NCBI RefSeq assembly: GCF_007995155.1
Contig: NZ_CP042593.1
Coordinates: forward strand, 1,778,001 to 1,842,000
Reading direction: 5' to 3'
Length of the DNA stretch: 64,000 bases
DNA from: Cytobacillus dafuensis
Lineage (GTDB): Bacteria; Bacillota; Bacilli; Bacillales; Cytobacillaceae
Under the pieces are notes generated by a model that made no database searches, was not told the origin of the DNA, and saw only the letters and a list, made by a program, of their open reading frames with translations. Shown here piece by piece: positions 17,763 to 26,498 of the stretch. Position 1 is the stretch's first letter, and each line of letters begins with the position of its first letter. The position numbers were made by a program, and so were the translations under genes.

Positions 17763-19048
17763 TGGGGAAAATGACTAAACCTGAACGAAGCTGGGCCTTT
17801 TATGATTGGGCAAATTCCGCATATTCTATTGTTGTCGTTACTGCTATTTTTCCTTTATATTTTAAATCTGCAGCAACAGAAGCCGGAATTTCTGCAACTA
17901 CATCAACAGCCTACTGGGGTTATGCAAACTCATTTGCTACACTGATCGTTTCCATATTGGCTCCATTGCTTGGTACAATTGCTGATTTTAGAGGCTTTAA
18001 AAAGAGATTTTTTACTTTTTTTGCGTCATTAGGAGTTATTTTTACACTTCTATTAGCGGTTGTACCAAATGATCAATGGTTAATATTGTTAGGATTTTTT
18101 GTTTTTACTTCCGTTGGGTTTGCAGGAGCAAATATTTTTTATGATGCTTTTTTAGTAGACGTAACGAGTGAAGATCGAATGAACCGCATCTCTTCAAATG
18201 GATTTGCGCTTGGTTATATTGGGAGTACAATCCCATTTATCATTTCAATTGCAATAATTATTTTGGCTCAGCAAGAAATCATCCCATTATCTGTAGGGAT
18301 TGCAAGTCAAATTGCATTTGTGATTACAGCTCTATGGTGGGGACTTTTCACAATCCCGATGTTAAAAAATGTGGAGCAGAAATACTATGTAGAGCGAGTC
18401 TCTAATCCTGTTGCAACAAGCTTTAAAAAACTGTTTACCACTTTGAAAAATATTAAAGCATATCGTGCACTATTTCTATTCTTACTTGCTTATTTCTTTT
18501 ACATTGATGGTGTTCATACGATTTTAACTATGTCTACTGCTTATGGATCAGACTTAGGCATTAGTGCTTCAACATTGTTAATCGTATTGTTTTTAGTCCA
18601 AGTTGTGGCAGCGCCATTCACGATTATGTTTAGTAAGCTAGGTCAGAAATTTAGTGAAAAGAAAATGATCTTTGTGGCCATCATTGTATATATAATTATT
18701 TGTATTTACGCCTATTTCTTAAAAACAGCCATAGACTTTTGGATTTTAGCTATGCTTGTGGCAACAGTTCAAGGTGGAATTCAAGCTTTAAGTCGTTCCT
18801 ATTTTGCTAAGCTTATTCCAAAAGAATCTTCCAATGAATTCTTTGGCTTTTACAATATTTTCGGAAAGATTGCAGCAATAGCCGGCCCCACGCTAATGGG
18901 TGTAACAGCTCAACTAACAGGAAATACGAGCAGCGGAGTCTTTAGCTTGATCGTATTATTTGTCTTTGGCGCTTTCATTCTCTGGCGGGTTCCAAATCAT
19001 GTCGTGTTCTCTGCGGAGCAATCTGCTGCGAATCAAATTAGCAGGTAA
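17762..19048 (+). CDS. UMF1-family MFS transporter
   Basis: A 428-residue membrane protein with 12 predicted helices. It begins ERSWAFYDWANSAYS, the hallmark of the UMF1 (Atg22/YxiO-like) family. The overlap TAATG with the phosphodiesterase gene indicates coupled translation. The two products may act together on a phosphorylated compound and its uptake or export, but the substrate is unknown. A terminator follows. Confidence 0.88.
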   Translation: MGKMTKPERSWAFYDWANSAYSIVVVTAIFPLYFKSAATEAGISATTSTAYWGYANSFATLIVSILAPLLGTIADFRGFKKRFFTFFASLGVIFTLLLAVVPNDQWLILLGFFVFTSVGFAGANIFYDAFLVDVTSEDRMNRISSNGFALGYIGSTIPFIISIAIIILAQQEIIPLSVGIASQIAFVITALWWGLFTIPMLKNVEQKYYVERVSNPVATSFKKLFTTLKNIKAYRALFLFLLAYFFYIDGVHTILTMSTAYGSDLGISASTLLIVLFLVQVVAAPFTIMFSKLGQKFSEKKMIFVAIIVYIIICIYAYFLKTAIDFWILAMLVATVQGGIQALSRSYFAKLIPKESSNEFFGFYNIFGKIAAIAGPTLMGVTAQLTGNTSSGVFSLIVLFVFGAFILWRVPNHVVFSAEQSAANQISR

Positions 19049-19051
19049 GTT

Positions 19052-19090
19052 AAGTCTGCATTCTCTATATAGGGATTGCAGACTTTTTAT
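19052..19090 (+). terminator. Terminator after the UMF1 transporter gene
   Basis: AGTCTGCA (19053-19060) pairs with TGCAGACT (19078-19085), with an imperfect inner stem, followed by TTTTTATTTT. Confidence 0.88.
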
Positions 19091-19316
19091 TTTCAGGGAG
19101 AAAGTGAACCCTTCAGTCATCAAAAAAAGTAATTTCTATCAATCACCCCATTAATACCTTATAAGTGATGATAATATAAAAATTTAAATTGAAATTACAT
19201 TTAAATAAGCGTATAGTAATTGAGGGGTAACTGAAGGGGTAAATTTTTTAGTTTAATTGAACATTAAATTAATAAATTTGCTGATATATTATGTTTTAGA
19301 GTTTTTTTATTTACTT

Positions 19317-19334
19317 TTGTGAAATATCACACAA
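19317..19334. promoter_or_regulatory. Rex operator upstream of yjlC-ndh
   Basis: The 18-mer TTGTGAAATATCACACAA is close to the Rex consensus TTGTGAA-N4-TTCACAA, with two off-consensus bases in the right arm. In B. subtilis Rex represses yjlC-ndh when NADH is high, and the gene order here is the same. Confidence 0.75.
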
Positions 19335-19401
19335 ATTAAAATCACCCTTCAGTTAATAGTTTTTTAATAAATTATTATTTACTTGTAAAGGGGAAGAGGA
19401 T

Positions 19402-19845
19402 ATGACTGCAACGCTTACTCAACCAAGGCCAGAACAAGAAAATCTTGATGTGTCATTTAATCAGGAAAGACAAGAATTACTTGATCAGCTATTAAAACCT
19501 GAGGTACAGGAATCCTTAACAACATTAGTAGAACAACTCCCTAAATTAACTGAGCTTGTTTCGATCTTAAATAAGTCATATGACTTTGCTCAATCAGTTG
19601 CTACTGATGACGTATTAAAGAATGATACAATTGGCGCTATCAAAGAAATGGTAGATCCAGTTAAAGATACTGTGAAAAATATTGCAGCTACAGCTATTGA
19701 AGCTAAGGACCGTGCGGAAGAAAGCCATGAAGTGATTGGTCTTTTCGGTATTTTAAAAATGCTAAAAGATCCGCAAGCACAGAAGCTTTTCCGTTTCGTA
19801 AATGCTTATCTGCAAATCGCAGAAGAAAAAAATAGTCAAAAATAG
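19402..19845 (+). CDS. yjlC: DUF1641 protein YjlC
   Basis: A 147-residue soluble protein of the DUF1641 family, with no membrane segment or signal peptide. Helical, with LLDQLLKPEVQESLTTLVEQLPKLTEL at residues 29-55 and the family-type C-terminal FGILKMLKDPQAQKLFRFV. It lies directly before ndh, as yjlC does in B. subtilis, and downstream of a Rex-type box. Its molecular role is not established; association with NADH dehydrogenase is an inference from synteny. AAAGGGGAAGAGG precedes the ATG. Confidence 0.85.
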   Translation: MTATLTQPRPEQENLDVSFNQERQELLDQLLKPEVQESLTTLVEQLPKLTELVSILNKSYDFAQSVATDDVLKNDTIGAIKEMVDPVKDTVKNIAATAIEAKDRAEESHEVIGLFGILKMLKDPQAQKLFRFVNAYLQIAEEKNSQK

Positions 19846-19885
19846 TATTGTTCTTTTAATACAACTAGTAAGGACGGGATAAATC

Positions 19886-21067
19886 ATGTCAAAACATATT
19901 GTTATCTTAGGTGCAGGTTATGGCGGACTTCTTTCAGCTTTAACTGTTCGTCAATATTTAAATAGAGAAGAAGCTTATGTAACTGTAGTAAACCAATACC
20001 CAACACACCAAATCATTACTGAACTTCACCGTCTAGCAGGTGGAACAATTTCTGAAAAAGCTATCTCTATGCCTTTAGAAAAACTTTTCAAAGGTAAGGA
20101 TATCGACCTGAAAATTGCTACGGTAGACTCTTTTTCTGTAGATAAAAAAGAGGTAAAGCTTAATGATGGTTCTACTTTAACTTATGATGCACTTGTTGTT
20201 GGTTTAGGAAGTAAAACTGGTTACTTTGGTATTCCAGGGCTTGAAGAAAACAGCATGGTATTAAAATCAGTTAATGATGCAAATAATATTTACAATCATA
20301 TTGTTGGCAGAATTCGTGAATACGCAAAAACGAGAAATGAAGCAGATGCAACCATTGTTATTGGCGGTGGCGGCTTAACTGGCGTAGAGTTAGTTGGCGA
20401 AATTGTTGATAACATGACTAAAGTTGCTAAGAGCTTTGGTGTTGACCCAAAAGAATTGAAGATCAAGCTTGTTGAAGCAGGTCCGAAAATTCTTCCTGTC
20501 TTACCAGATCATTTAATTGAACGTGCAACGACTAGCTTAGAAGCTCGTGGAGTAGAATTCTTAACTGGTCTTCCTGTCACAAATGTAAGCGGCAATGAAA
20601 TTGATCTTAAAGACGGTACGAAAATCATTGCGAATACTTTCGTCTGGACAGGCGGTATCCAAGCTCTTCCTATTGTTGAACAGTCAGGACTTGCTTGCGA
20701 TCGTGGCCGTGCAACAGTTAATGAATTCCTTCAATCAACAACTCACCCTGATGTGTTTGTTGTTGGTGATAGTGCTGTTGCATTCCCTGAAGATGGCGGT
20801 CGTCCTTATGCACCAACAGCACAGAACGCTTGGCAAATGGGCGAACTAGTTGGCTACAACCTATTTGCATATCTTCAAGACAAAGCATTTGAAAAGTTTG
20901 CTCCTGTAAATTCAGGTACACTTGCAAGTCTTGGCCGTAAAGATAGCGTTGCTTCTATCGGAGCTAATGGTACATCACTTAAAGGATTACCAGCTTCCCT
21001 AATGAAGGAAGCAAGTCATGTGCGCTACTTGACACATATTAAAGGTTTGTTTAGTTTGGCTTACTAA
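19886..21067 (+). CDS. ndh: Type II NADH dehydrogenase
   Basis: A 393-residue FAD-dependent, non-proton-pumping NADH:menaquinone oxidoreductase, close in length to B. subtilis Ndh (YjlD). Two Rossmann motifs are visible: FAD-binding ILGAGYGGLLSAL at residue 6 and NADH-binding VIGGGGLTGVELVGE at about 155. VFVVGDSA (about 293) contacts FAD. The amphipathic C-terminus probably anchors it to the membrane. It forms an operon with yjlC and would feed electrons to menaquinone for the qox oxidase. Confidence 0.93.
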   Translation: MSKHIVILGAGYGGLLSALTVRQYLNREEAYVTVVNQYPTHQIITELHRLAGGTISEKAISMPLEKLFKGKDIDLKIATVDSFSVDKKEVKLNDGSTLTYDALVVGLGSKTGYFGIPGLEENSMVLKSVNDANNIYNHIVGRIREYAKTRNEADATIVIGGGGLTGVELVGEIVDNMTKVAKSFGVDPKELKIKLVEAGPKILPVLPDHLIERATTSLEARGVEFLTGLPVTNVSGNEIDLKDGTKIIANTFVWTGGIQALPIVEQSGLACDRGRATVNEFLQSTTHPDVFVVGDSAVAFPEDGGRPYAPTAQNAWQMGELVGYNLFAYLQDKAFEKFAPVNSGTLASLGRKDSVASIGANGTSLKGLPASLMKEASHVRYLTHIKGLFSLAY

Positions 21068-21080
21068 TAGGTATATGATA

Positions 21081-21115
21081 AAAAGACCTTCGTATTAAAT
21101 GCGAAGGTCTTTTTG
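21081..21115. terminator. Terminator after ndh
   Basis: A 12-bp perfect stem (AAAAGACCTTCG at 21081-21092 with CGAAGGTCTTTT) has T-runs in both directions, convergent with pepT. Confidence 0.92.
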
Positions 21116-21156
21116 CATATAATATACTGCACGATTAGAAAGGATCTGACAGTCCT

Positions 21157-22392
21157 TTACTCTCCCTTTTCCTCGAACAGTCTAATGATATTAACAATCA
21201 CTTCTGTAGCTTTCACCATATTATCAACAGAAATATACTCATACTTTCCATGGTAATTTTCGCCGCCAGTGAAAATGTTTGGTGTTGGAAGTCCCATATA
21301 TGAAAGCTGTGAGCCGTCTGTTCCTCCACGTATTGGTTTGATAATTGGCTTAATGTCTAATTTCATCATCGCTTCATAGGCAATGTCTACAATTTTCTTG
21401 ACTGGTTCAATTTTCTCTCTCATATTGTAATACTGATCCTTCATTTCAAGACGAATATTGTCATGACCATATTTTTCTTTCAGTTCCTGAACGATTTCTT
21501 CTATTTTTGTTTTTCTTGCAAGGAAGTTATCCTTATCAAAATCACGAATAATATAACTGAGCTTTGTTTCCTCCACATCTCCGCTTACAGAGCTTAAATG
21601 ATAAAAGCCTTCATAGCCTTCTGTATGTTCAGGTGCCTCTTCGAATGGCAGCTTAGCATTGAATTCCATTGCTATTTTTGCAGAGTTGACCATTTTTCCT
21701 TTCGCTGTTCCAGGGTGAATATTATTCCCTTTAATAGTAATTTTAGCAGCTGCGGCATTAAAGCTTTCATATTCGAGTTCTCCGAGTGGGCCGCCGTCTA
21801 CTGTATATGCATATTTTGCATTAAAGGCTGCAACATCAAATTTATGCGGACCTCTTCCAATCTCTTCATCTGGTGTAAAAGCAACTCTAATTTTTCCATG
21901 CTTTATCTCTGGATGGTTAATAAGGTATGTCATTGCGGTCATAATTTCAGCAATCCCAGCTTTGTTGTCAGCTCCAAGAAGAGTTGTGCCATCTGTGGTA
22001 ATGATTGTGTGACCTTTATATTGGATTAAGCTTGGAAAATCTTTTGGTGAGAGAACAATATGTAACTCGTTATTTAAGGTAATGTCATTTCCATCATACT
22101 TTTCATGGATTTGTGGTTTGACATTTGCACCAGTAAAATCAGTCGCTGTATCTAGATGGGCTAAAAATCCAATCGTTGGTACTGTTTTGTCTGTATTGGC
22201 AGGAAGAGTCGCCATCACATATCCATTTTCATCAATTGTTACTTCTTCCATTCCGATTGACTTTAGTTCCTCGACTAGTAAATTTGCCAATATAATTTGA
22301 CCTTGCGTTGAAGGACATGTTTCATTTTCTTCATTAGATTGTGTGTCGATTTTTACGTAAGTGGTTAATCTTTCAATGATTTCATTTTTCAA
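21157..22392 (-). CDS. pepT: Peptidase T (tripeptide aminopeptidase)
   Basis: A 411-residue M20B metallopeptidase removing N-terminal residues from tripeptides in the cytoplasm. The zinc-site stretches are visible: [13 protein letters not shown] (His about 79), [12 protein letters not shown] (bridging Asp), [10 protein letters not shown] (catalytic Glu) and the C-terminal [12 protein letters not shown] place the start at a TTG at 22392 (MKNEIIERL) with AAAGGAG 9 bases away. The longer TTG start at 22401 would touch the ribosome binding site. Confidence 0.92.
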   Translation of the reverse strand: MKNEIIERLTTYVKIDTQSNEENETCPSTQGQIILANLLVEELKSIGMEEVTIDENGYVMATLPANTDKTVPTIGFLAHLDTATDFTGANVKPQIHEKYDGNDITLNNELHIVLSPKDFPSLIQYKGHTIITTDGTTLLGADNKAGIAEIMTAMTYLINHPEIKHGKIRVAFTPDEEIGRGPHKFDVAAFNAKYAYTVDGGPLGELEYESFNAAAAKITIKGNNIHPGTAKGKMVNSAKIAMEFNAKLPFEEAPEHTEGYEGFYHLSSVSGDVEETKLSYIIRDFDKDNFLARKTKIEEIVQELKEKYGHDNIRLEMKDQYYNMREKIEPVKKIVDIAYEAMMKLDIKPIIKPIRGGTDGSQLSYMGLPTPNIFTGGENYHGKYEYISVDNMVKATEVIVNIIRLFEEKGE

Positions 22393-22543
22393 TTTCCACA
22401 ACTCCTTTAAATGGTGTTTTTTTCATTTTATCATAGTTTTCAAAACCGTTGAAAAATTGACATTCCAAATCGAAGTTGTTATATAATTATTGAATATTCA
22501 AATCGAAATTATCAAAATTTTTTCTGCGAAGGGGATATACATA

Positions 22544-23683
22544 GTGAAACAAGATCCGATTCAATTTATTGAACATAACCGAGAACAAATTCTACAAACC
22601 TATCAAGAGCTTCATCAGCTTGCAGAACCAAGCTGGCAGGAGGAAAAAACATCTGCCTATATTCGAGAGAAACTAATTCGAGCTGGGTTAAATGTAAGAA
22701 CGTTTGAAGATCATTTTGGTTTGGTTGTAGAGATGAAGGGAGAATTAAATGATGTCATCGCCCTTCGTGCAGATATGGATGCATTAGTTCAGGAAGTGGA
22801 TGGAAAGGTTCGTGCAAATCATTCATGTGGTCATGATGGACATAGTACTATGGCCCTTTTTACGGCGCTCGCCATAGCGAATTCGGAGCACTCATTCAAA
22901 CATACTGTTCGTGTTATTTTCCAGCCTGCTGAAGAAAAAGCGGAAGGGGCACTGAAAATGATTGAAGCAGGTGCATTAGAAAATGTTAAATTTCTTGGAG
23001 GGATTCATGTACGACCAGCTATAGAAATTCCTTTTAAAAAGGCTGCACCTGTCATTCTTCATGGATCTACGGCAACTATTCAAGGTGTAATAAAGGGTGT
23101 TCCAGCACATGCGGCAAGACCAGAGGAAGGAAATAACCCGCTTGAAGCAGCTGCTTTCTTAATTCAGGCTATTCGTCAGATCCAATTGAAGGATGCACAT
23201 AAGTACTCTATCAAGATAACAGAGCTGCACGGTGGTGAGGCATCGAATTTAATTCCGGAAACGGTTCATTTTACATTCGATTTAAGAGCTGAAACGAATG
23301 AAACGATGAACAAGCTTATATTAAAAGCAGAACAAACGATAAAGAAAATCTCTGAACTGACAGAAACAGTGATTGAGTCAAGTCTTGGGGAATATTCACC
23401 CGCAGCTGTACGCAATCCTAAAGCAATGGAGCTTGGGAAAAAAGCCATTACTTCTATCCTTGGGGAAGAAAATTATGTTCAAGAATGCCCTTCTCCAGGA
23501 GCGGAGGATTTCCACTTTTATTCGTTAAAAAAACCGGAAATTTCAGCTACAATGATTGGTCTAGGATGTGATCTAAAGCCAGGCCTTCATCATCCAAAAA
23601 TGAATTTTAATCAAGGAGCCTTGGTGTACGGAACGAAAATATTAACAAGTCTTTTGTTAGAAGCAGATCAGGAGAAATGGTAA
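22544..23683 (+). CDS. M20D-family amidohydrolase (amino acid N-acyl hydrolase type)
   Basis: A 379-residue zinc hydrolase of the hippurate/IAA-amino acid hydrolase type. It shows LRADMDAL, the metal motif NHSCGHDGHSTMA (about 93-105), FQPAEEKAEGA and the C-terminal GAEDFHFY. The start is taken as GTG 22544, nine bases after AAGGGG. An upstream TTG (22490) gives an extension with no ribosome binding site. The likely reaction is release of an amino acid from an N-acyl conjugate; the actual substrate is unknown. Confidence 0.85.
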   Translation: MKQDPIQFIEHNREQILQTYQELHQLAEPSWQEEKTSAYIREKLIRAGLNVRTFEDHFGLVVEMKGELNDVIALRADMDALVQEVDGKVRANHSCGHDGHSTMALFTALAIANSEHSFKHTVRVIFQPAEEKAEGALKMIEAGALENVKFLGGIHVRPAIEIPFKKAAPVILHGSTATIQGVIKGVPAHAARPEEGNNPLEAAAFLIQAIRQIQLKDAHKYSIKITELHGGEASNLIPETVHFTFDLRAETNETMNKLILKAEQTIKKISELTETVIESSLGEYSPAAVRNPKAMELGKKAITSILGEENYVQECPSPGAEDFHFYSLKKPEISATMIGLGCDLKPGLHHPKMNFNQGALVYGTKILTSLLLEADQEKW

Positions 23684-23716
23684 AATTTGATTTCAAGAAT
23701 TCATAATAAAACACTT

Positions 23717-23753
23717 ATAAAGACCTCTTTTCCTTACACAATGAGGTCTTTTT
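23717..23753 (+). terminator. Terminator after the amidohydrolase gene
   Basis: AAAGACCTC pairs with GAGGTCTTT around a 15-base loop, followed by TTTTT. Confidence 0.8.
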
Positions 23754-23824
23754 TACATCCTATTAGGAGATATTGTATTTCTATTCAGGTGTTTTTTTAA
23801 AATCAATAGATAAGAAAAAACAAA

Positions 23825-24934
23825 TTATTTATAGACTGAATTTGATTCCTTTTTTCTATTTCTATTTTTAAAAAATGCAATTCCTAATAATAACAGGGGA
23901 ATAATCGTTTGAATAGTAACCGAATAAAAAGGGAATGCTGTGATTTCATAATGAATAAAGGCCATTGAACTAGGGACTGCCCAAAAACTAAATTCTACGA
24001 TCAAAATTCCAATTGGCCAGACAATTGGCCGATAGTCCTCAATATTTAGCCACTGAGCCGTACCTAAAACAACAACGTAGAAAAACACAGAAATCTTTAC
24101 AAATGTTCCTAAAATCCAAATAGCCATTGTGACTGATTCAAGATTTTCAAAAAAATCCGCAATACTAACATACCGGCTAATATTCATCAGTGGGTAACTC
24201 TTTGAAGAAGTAGTAGTTCCTAAGATAAACAAAACGATTAAGTTCACAACAACTAATGTTATCATTACAGCTAAAACTGTTAATACTCCGTATTTCCTGC
24301 CTTTTTTCTTATCAGTTAAAAAAGGCAGGAAAAAAATAATCATAAAAATTTCTGAGAACCATCCGCTTGGCACTATGGCACCCTTGATTGGAGGAATGAT
24401 CCCTTTTTCTAAAATTGGAAATATATTTCCTATCTCGAAATCAGGGCTCAATAATAGTATTAATAATAATAGTGGTACGAAAAAAAGAGGGAAAAGCAAC
24501 TGTGATATACGTCCTAATACCTCTAAACCTCCATACACGGCAAAAGCACAAAGGAGTACCATTGTAACAATTACTACAATTATCGGTGTTTGAAAAAGAA
24601 AAGAGCTAACGATAAATTCAGCATATGCTCTAGTAATATCTCCAGCAGAGTGGATATAAAAAAATAAGAAGACAAGTCCGAGAATCTTTCCTGGAATTCG
24701 ACCAATAATCTGTTCACTAAATTGAATAACTGTTTTCTCCGGAAAATGATTATGTAAACTAACAGAAATATAGACCGTTAAAAATCCTATAATGGACGCA
24801 AAAATAGGTGAAATCCAAAGGTCTTGTTTCGCATAAGTCGCTGTTATACTTGGTACTGAAAGAATAGCGGTAGCAACAATTGTTGGGTACATTAACATCG
24901 CCATCTGAAGAGACGAAATTTTGACCGTATTCAT
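23825..24934 (-). CDS. Germinant receptor subunit B (GerAB/endospore permease family)
   Basis: A 369-residue integral membrane protein with about ten helices, of the amino acid-polyamine-organocation-like GerB family. In receptor complexes of the spore inner membrane the B subunit binds the germinant. It is last in the operon gerA-gerC-D-type-gerB. Its ATG overlaps the TAA of a 26-codon ORF that resembles its own N-terminus (entry 24934-25014), and its ribosome binding site AAAGGAGA lies inside that ORF. The germinant cannot be named. Confidence 0.9.
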   Translation of the reverse strand: MNTVKISSLQMAMLMYPTIVATAILSVPSITATYAKQDLWISPIFASIIGFLTVYISVSLHNHFPEKTVIQFSEQIIGRIPGKILGLVFLFFYIHSAGDITRAYAEFIVSSFLFQTPIIVVIVTMVLLCAFAVYGGLEVLGRISQLLFPLFFVPLLLLILLLSPDFEIGNIFPILEKGIIPPIKGAIVPSGWFSEIFMIIFFLPFLTDKKKGRKYGVLTVLAVMITLVVVNLIVLFILGTTTSSKSYPLMNISRYVSIADFFENLESVTMAIWILGTFVKISVFFYVVVLGTAQWLNIEDYRPIVWPIGILIVEFSFWAVPSSMAFIHYEITAFPFYSVTIQTIIPLLLLGIAFFKNRNRKKESNSVYK

Positions 24935-25014
24935 TAGCTATCTCCTTTTACGATAATTGCCGGGTATGTAAACATCGCTATCTGCTGGGATGAAAACTTG
25001 AAGTTTTTCATCAT
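24934..25014 (-). CDS. 26-codon ORF resembling the GerB N-terminus (possible gerB remnant)
   Basis: ATG at 25014, TAA at 24936-24934. The stop shares one base with the gerB start. The peptide reads MMKNFKFSSQQIAMFTYPAI and continues IVKGDS. Aligned to GerB residues 1-22 about ten positions are identical (SSxQxAMxxYPxI). CAAGGAATT is a weak ribosome binding site. It looks like the truncated 5' end of a tandem gerB duplicate, kept as a coupled leader. Whether it is translated is unknown. Confidence 0.6.
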   Translation of the reverse strand: MMKNFKFSSQQIAMFTYPAIIVKGDS

Positions 25015-25037
25015 AATTCCTTGTTACCGTTATAAAA

Positions 25038-25259
25038 TTATTTTTCTAAAATTTCCCCGAAAGGTTTGAAGACATATTCAATCCACTTAGCTGGACCGCT
25101 TATATAAGGAAGATTGAACATAGATAGGAGTAACGCAATAAGGAGAAGCACGATGAATGCACTTTTCTCCACTTTTGGCTTTGGTTTCATTTTTGGCCAT
25201 TGCAACAAAATGATGATCAAAATGATAAAAGCTGTTGCAAGAAAGCTCCCCCATTTCAT
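25038..25259 (-). CDS. Small D-type subunit of a germinant receptor operon
   Basis: A 73-residue protein with two transmembrane helices (about 4-20 and 34-52). Its ATG overlaps the gerC stop by one base. Small two-helix D proteins of this size are encoded beside several Bacillus gerA-type operons and modulate germination; assignment here rests on size, topology and position. No enzymatic motif is present. Confidence 0.65.
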   Translation of the reverse strand: MKWGSFLATAFIILIIILLQWPKMKPKPKVEKSAFIVLLLIALLLSMFNLPYISGPAKWIEYVFKPFGEILEK

Positions 25260-26467
25260 TATTCTTTCTCCTCTTCGATTCTTAATTTCATTGGCTTATT
25301 AATATATCCCTCTTTGCGTATATGAGCTTTAATATCGTATTTTATTTTTATCTCTGGAAACACTTCATCCCAACGGTTTTCTACCTTCCTCCACTGTTTT
25401 GGATATTTTCGATGAAATTCCTTTGCAAAACCGACAATATCAGTTCTCAGTTCATTCTGTACTTTCACTAATACAAATTCGACTCGTTTTCTTATTCCAT
25501 CTTGATATGCTTTTTCAACTACTTTTAAATTACTTAATTTTGAAATATCTAAGCTCGAATTGTTTTGTATTACAGTTCCTTCAGTTTGGATTTTTACAAT
25601 CATACTCCAGTTTTCACCATTGATTTGTGGGATCAAATCCACCTTGGCAGTTACTGGATTTAAAGAGACATTCCCCTTTTTTCCTTCAGGTTCAAAGGTA
25701 ACTGTATAGCCCTTTATTTCATCCCTTAACCATAGGATTCCTCTCGTTTCCCTCTGAGAAATATATCCAATCATTTGGTCTTTTTTAATTACTGCTGATC
25801 CAAAAATTTTAGGGAATTGAAAGGACTTCTTTTTTCCTTTTTCTGTCATGGTCTTAAGGTATGGAAGGGCAGCAGCTTGCGCTTCGCTAGTCAGCATTTC
25901 GTTCAAATCTTTCAATGTGACTTTTAATCCAATCTCTAAATCAACAAGTTCTCTCATTGCTTCCGCTGAACTTCTTTCAAGTTTTGATTGAAGTTCAAGA
26001 ATATGTTTTGCTTTTCCTTTACTAACAAACATATATGCTCTTTCTCTTGGCTGTGGATGACGAAGAAGGAAATCTAAATGTTCTTGTATTCCTTCTTTTG
26101 CTATCTTTTCGCCAAAAATAAACACCTTACATTGACCCCAAAAAATTTTACGAGGCAGTTCGGCTTGTAGCTTTGAGATTGCATCTGCCATATTGACTCC
26201 TTTTTGGGAAATGACAAAAGTAAGCTCCCCGCCGGTTCCTCCTCCAGATGCTCCGCCTGGGCTACTGCTCATACCAAATGCTCTAGGTATAAAAATTTGA
26301 AGGCTTAGTTCAATTTGATTATCTTCCTTTTTATCAATTGCAGTTGCCGTTACAATTGCTATGTCATTAGTTTCCCACCTGTCCCAACAACCACTTAATA
26401 AAAATAATGATCCGCTAAAGGAGATGAAAATAAGAAATTTTTTTTTGAAATGACTCCTCCTTTTAGG
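25259..26467 (-). CDS. Germinant receptor subunit C (Ger(x)C lipoprotein)
   Basis: A 402-residue lipoprotein. Basic N-terminus, hydrophobic stretch, lipobox LLSGC, then the family-typical WDRWETNDIAIVTATAID. The start is set at ATG 26467 (MPKRRSHFKKK) because the longer frame runs into the end of gerA. The glycine-rich insert SSPGGASGGGTGG lies near residue 80. Subunit C is attached to the outer face of the spore inner membrane and is needed for receptor assembly. A 31-base gap separates it from gerA. Confidence 0.9.
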   Translation of the reverse strand, partial: PKRRSHFKKKFLIFISFSGSLFLLSGCWDRWETNDIAIVTATAIDKKEDNQIELSLQIFIPRAFGMSSSPGGASGGGTGGELTFVISQKGVNMADAISKLQAELPRKIFWGQCKVFIFGEKIAKEGIQEHLDFLLRHPQPRERAYMFVSKGKAKHILELQSKLERSSAEAMRELVDLEIGLKVTLKDLNEMLTSEAQAAALPYLKTMTEKGKKKSFQFPKIFGSAVIKKDQMIGYISQRETRGILWLRDEIKGYTVTFEPEGKKGNVSLNPVTAKVDLIPQINGENWSMIVKIQTEGTVIQNNSSLDISKLSNLKVVEKAYQDGIRKRVEFVLVKVQNELRTDIVGFAKEFHRKYPKQWRKVENRWDEVFPEIKIKYDIKAHIRKEGYINKPMKLRIEEEKE

Positions 26468-26498
26468 CATTGTTGATTCCCTACTTTCGTAAATTCTC

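Larger units (their letters stand above)
19049..19401. other. Regulatory region upstream of yjlC-ndh
   Basis: 353 gene-free bases. They hold the preceding terminator, three copies of an ACCC(C)TTCAGT motif (19107-19119 plus, 19228-19240 minus, 19344-19356 plus) and a Rex-type operator. The AT-rich remainder probably contains the promoter. Confidence 0.6.
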
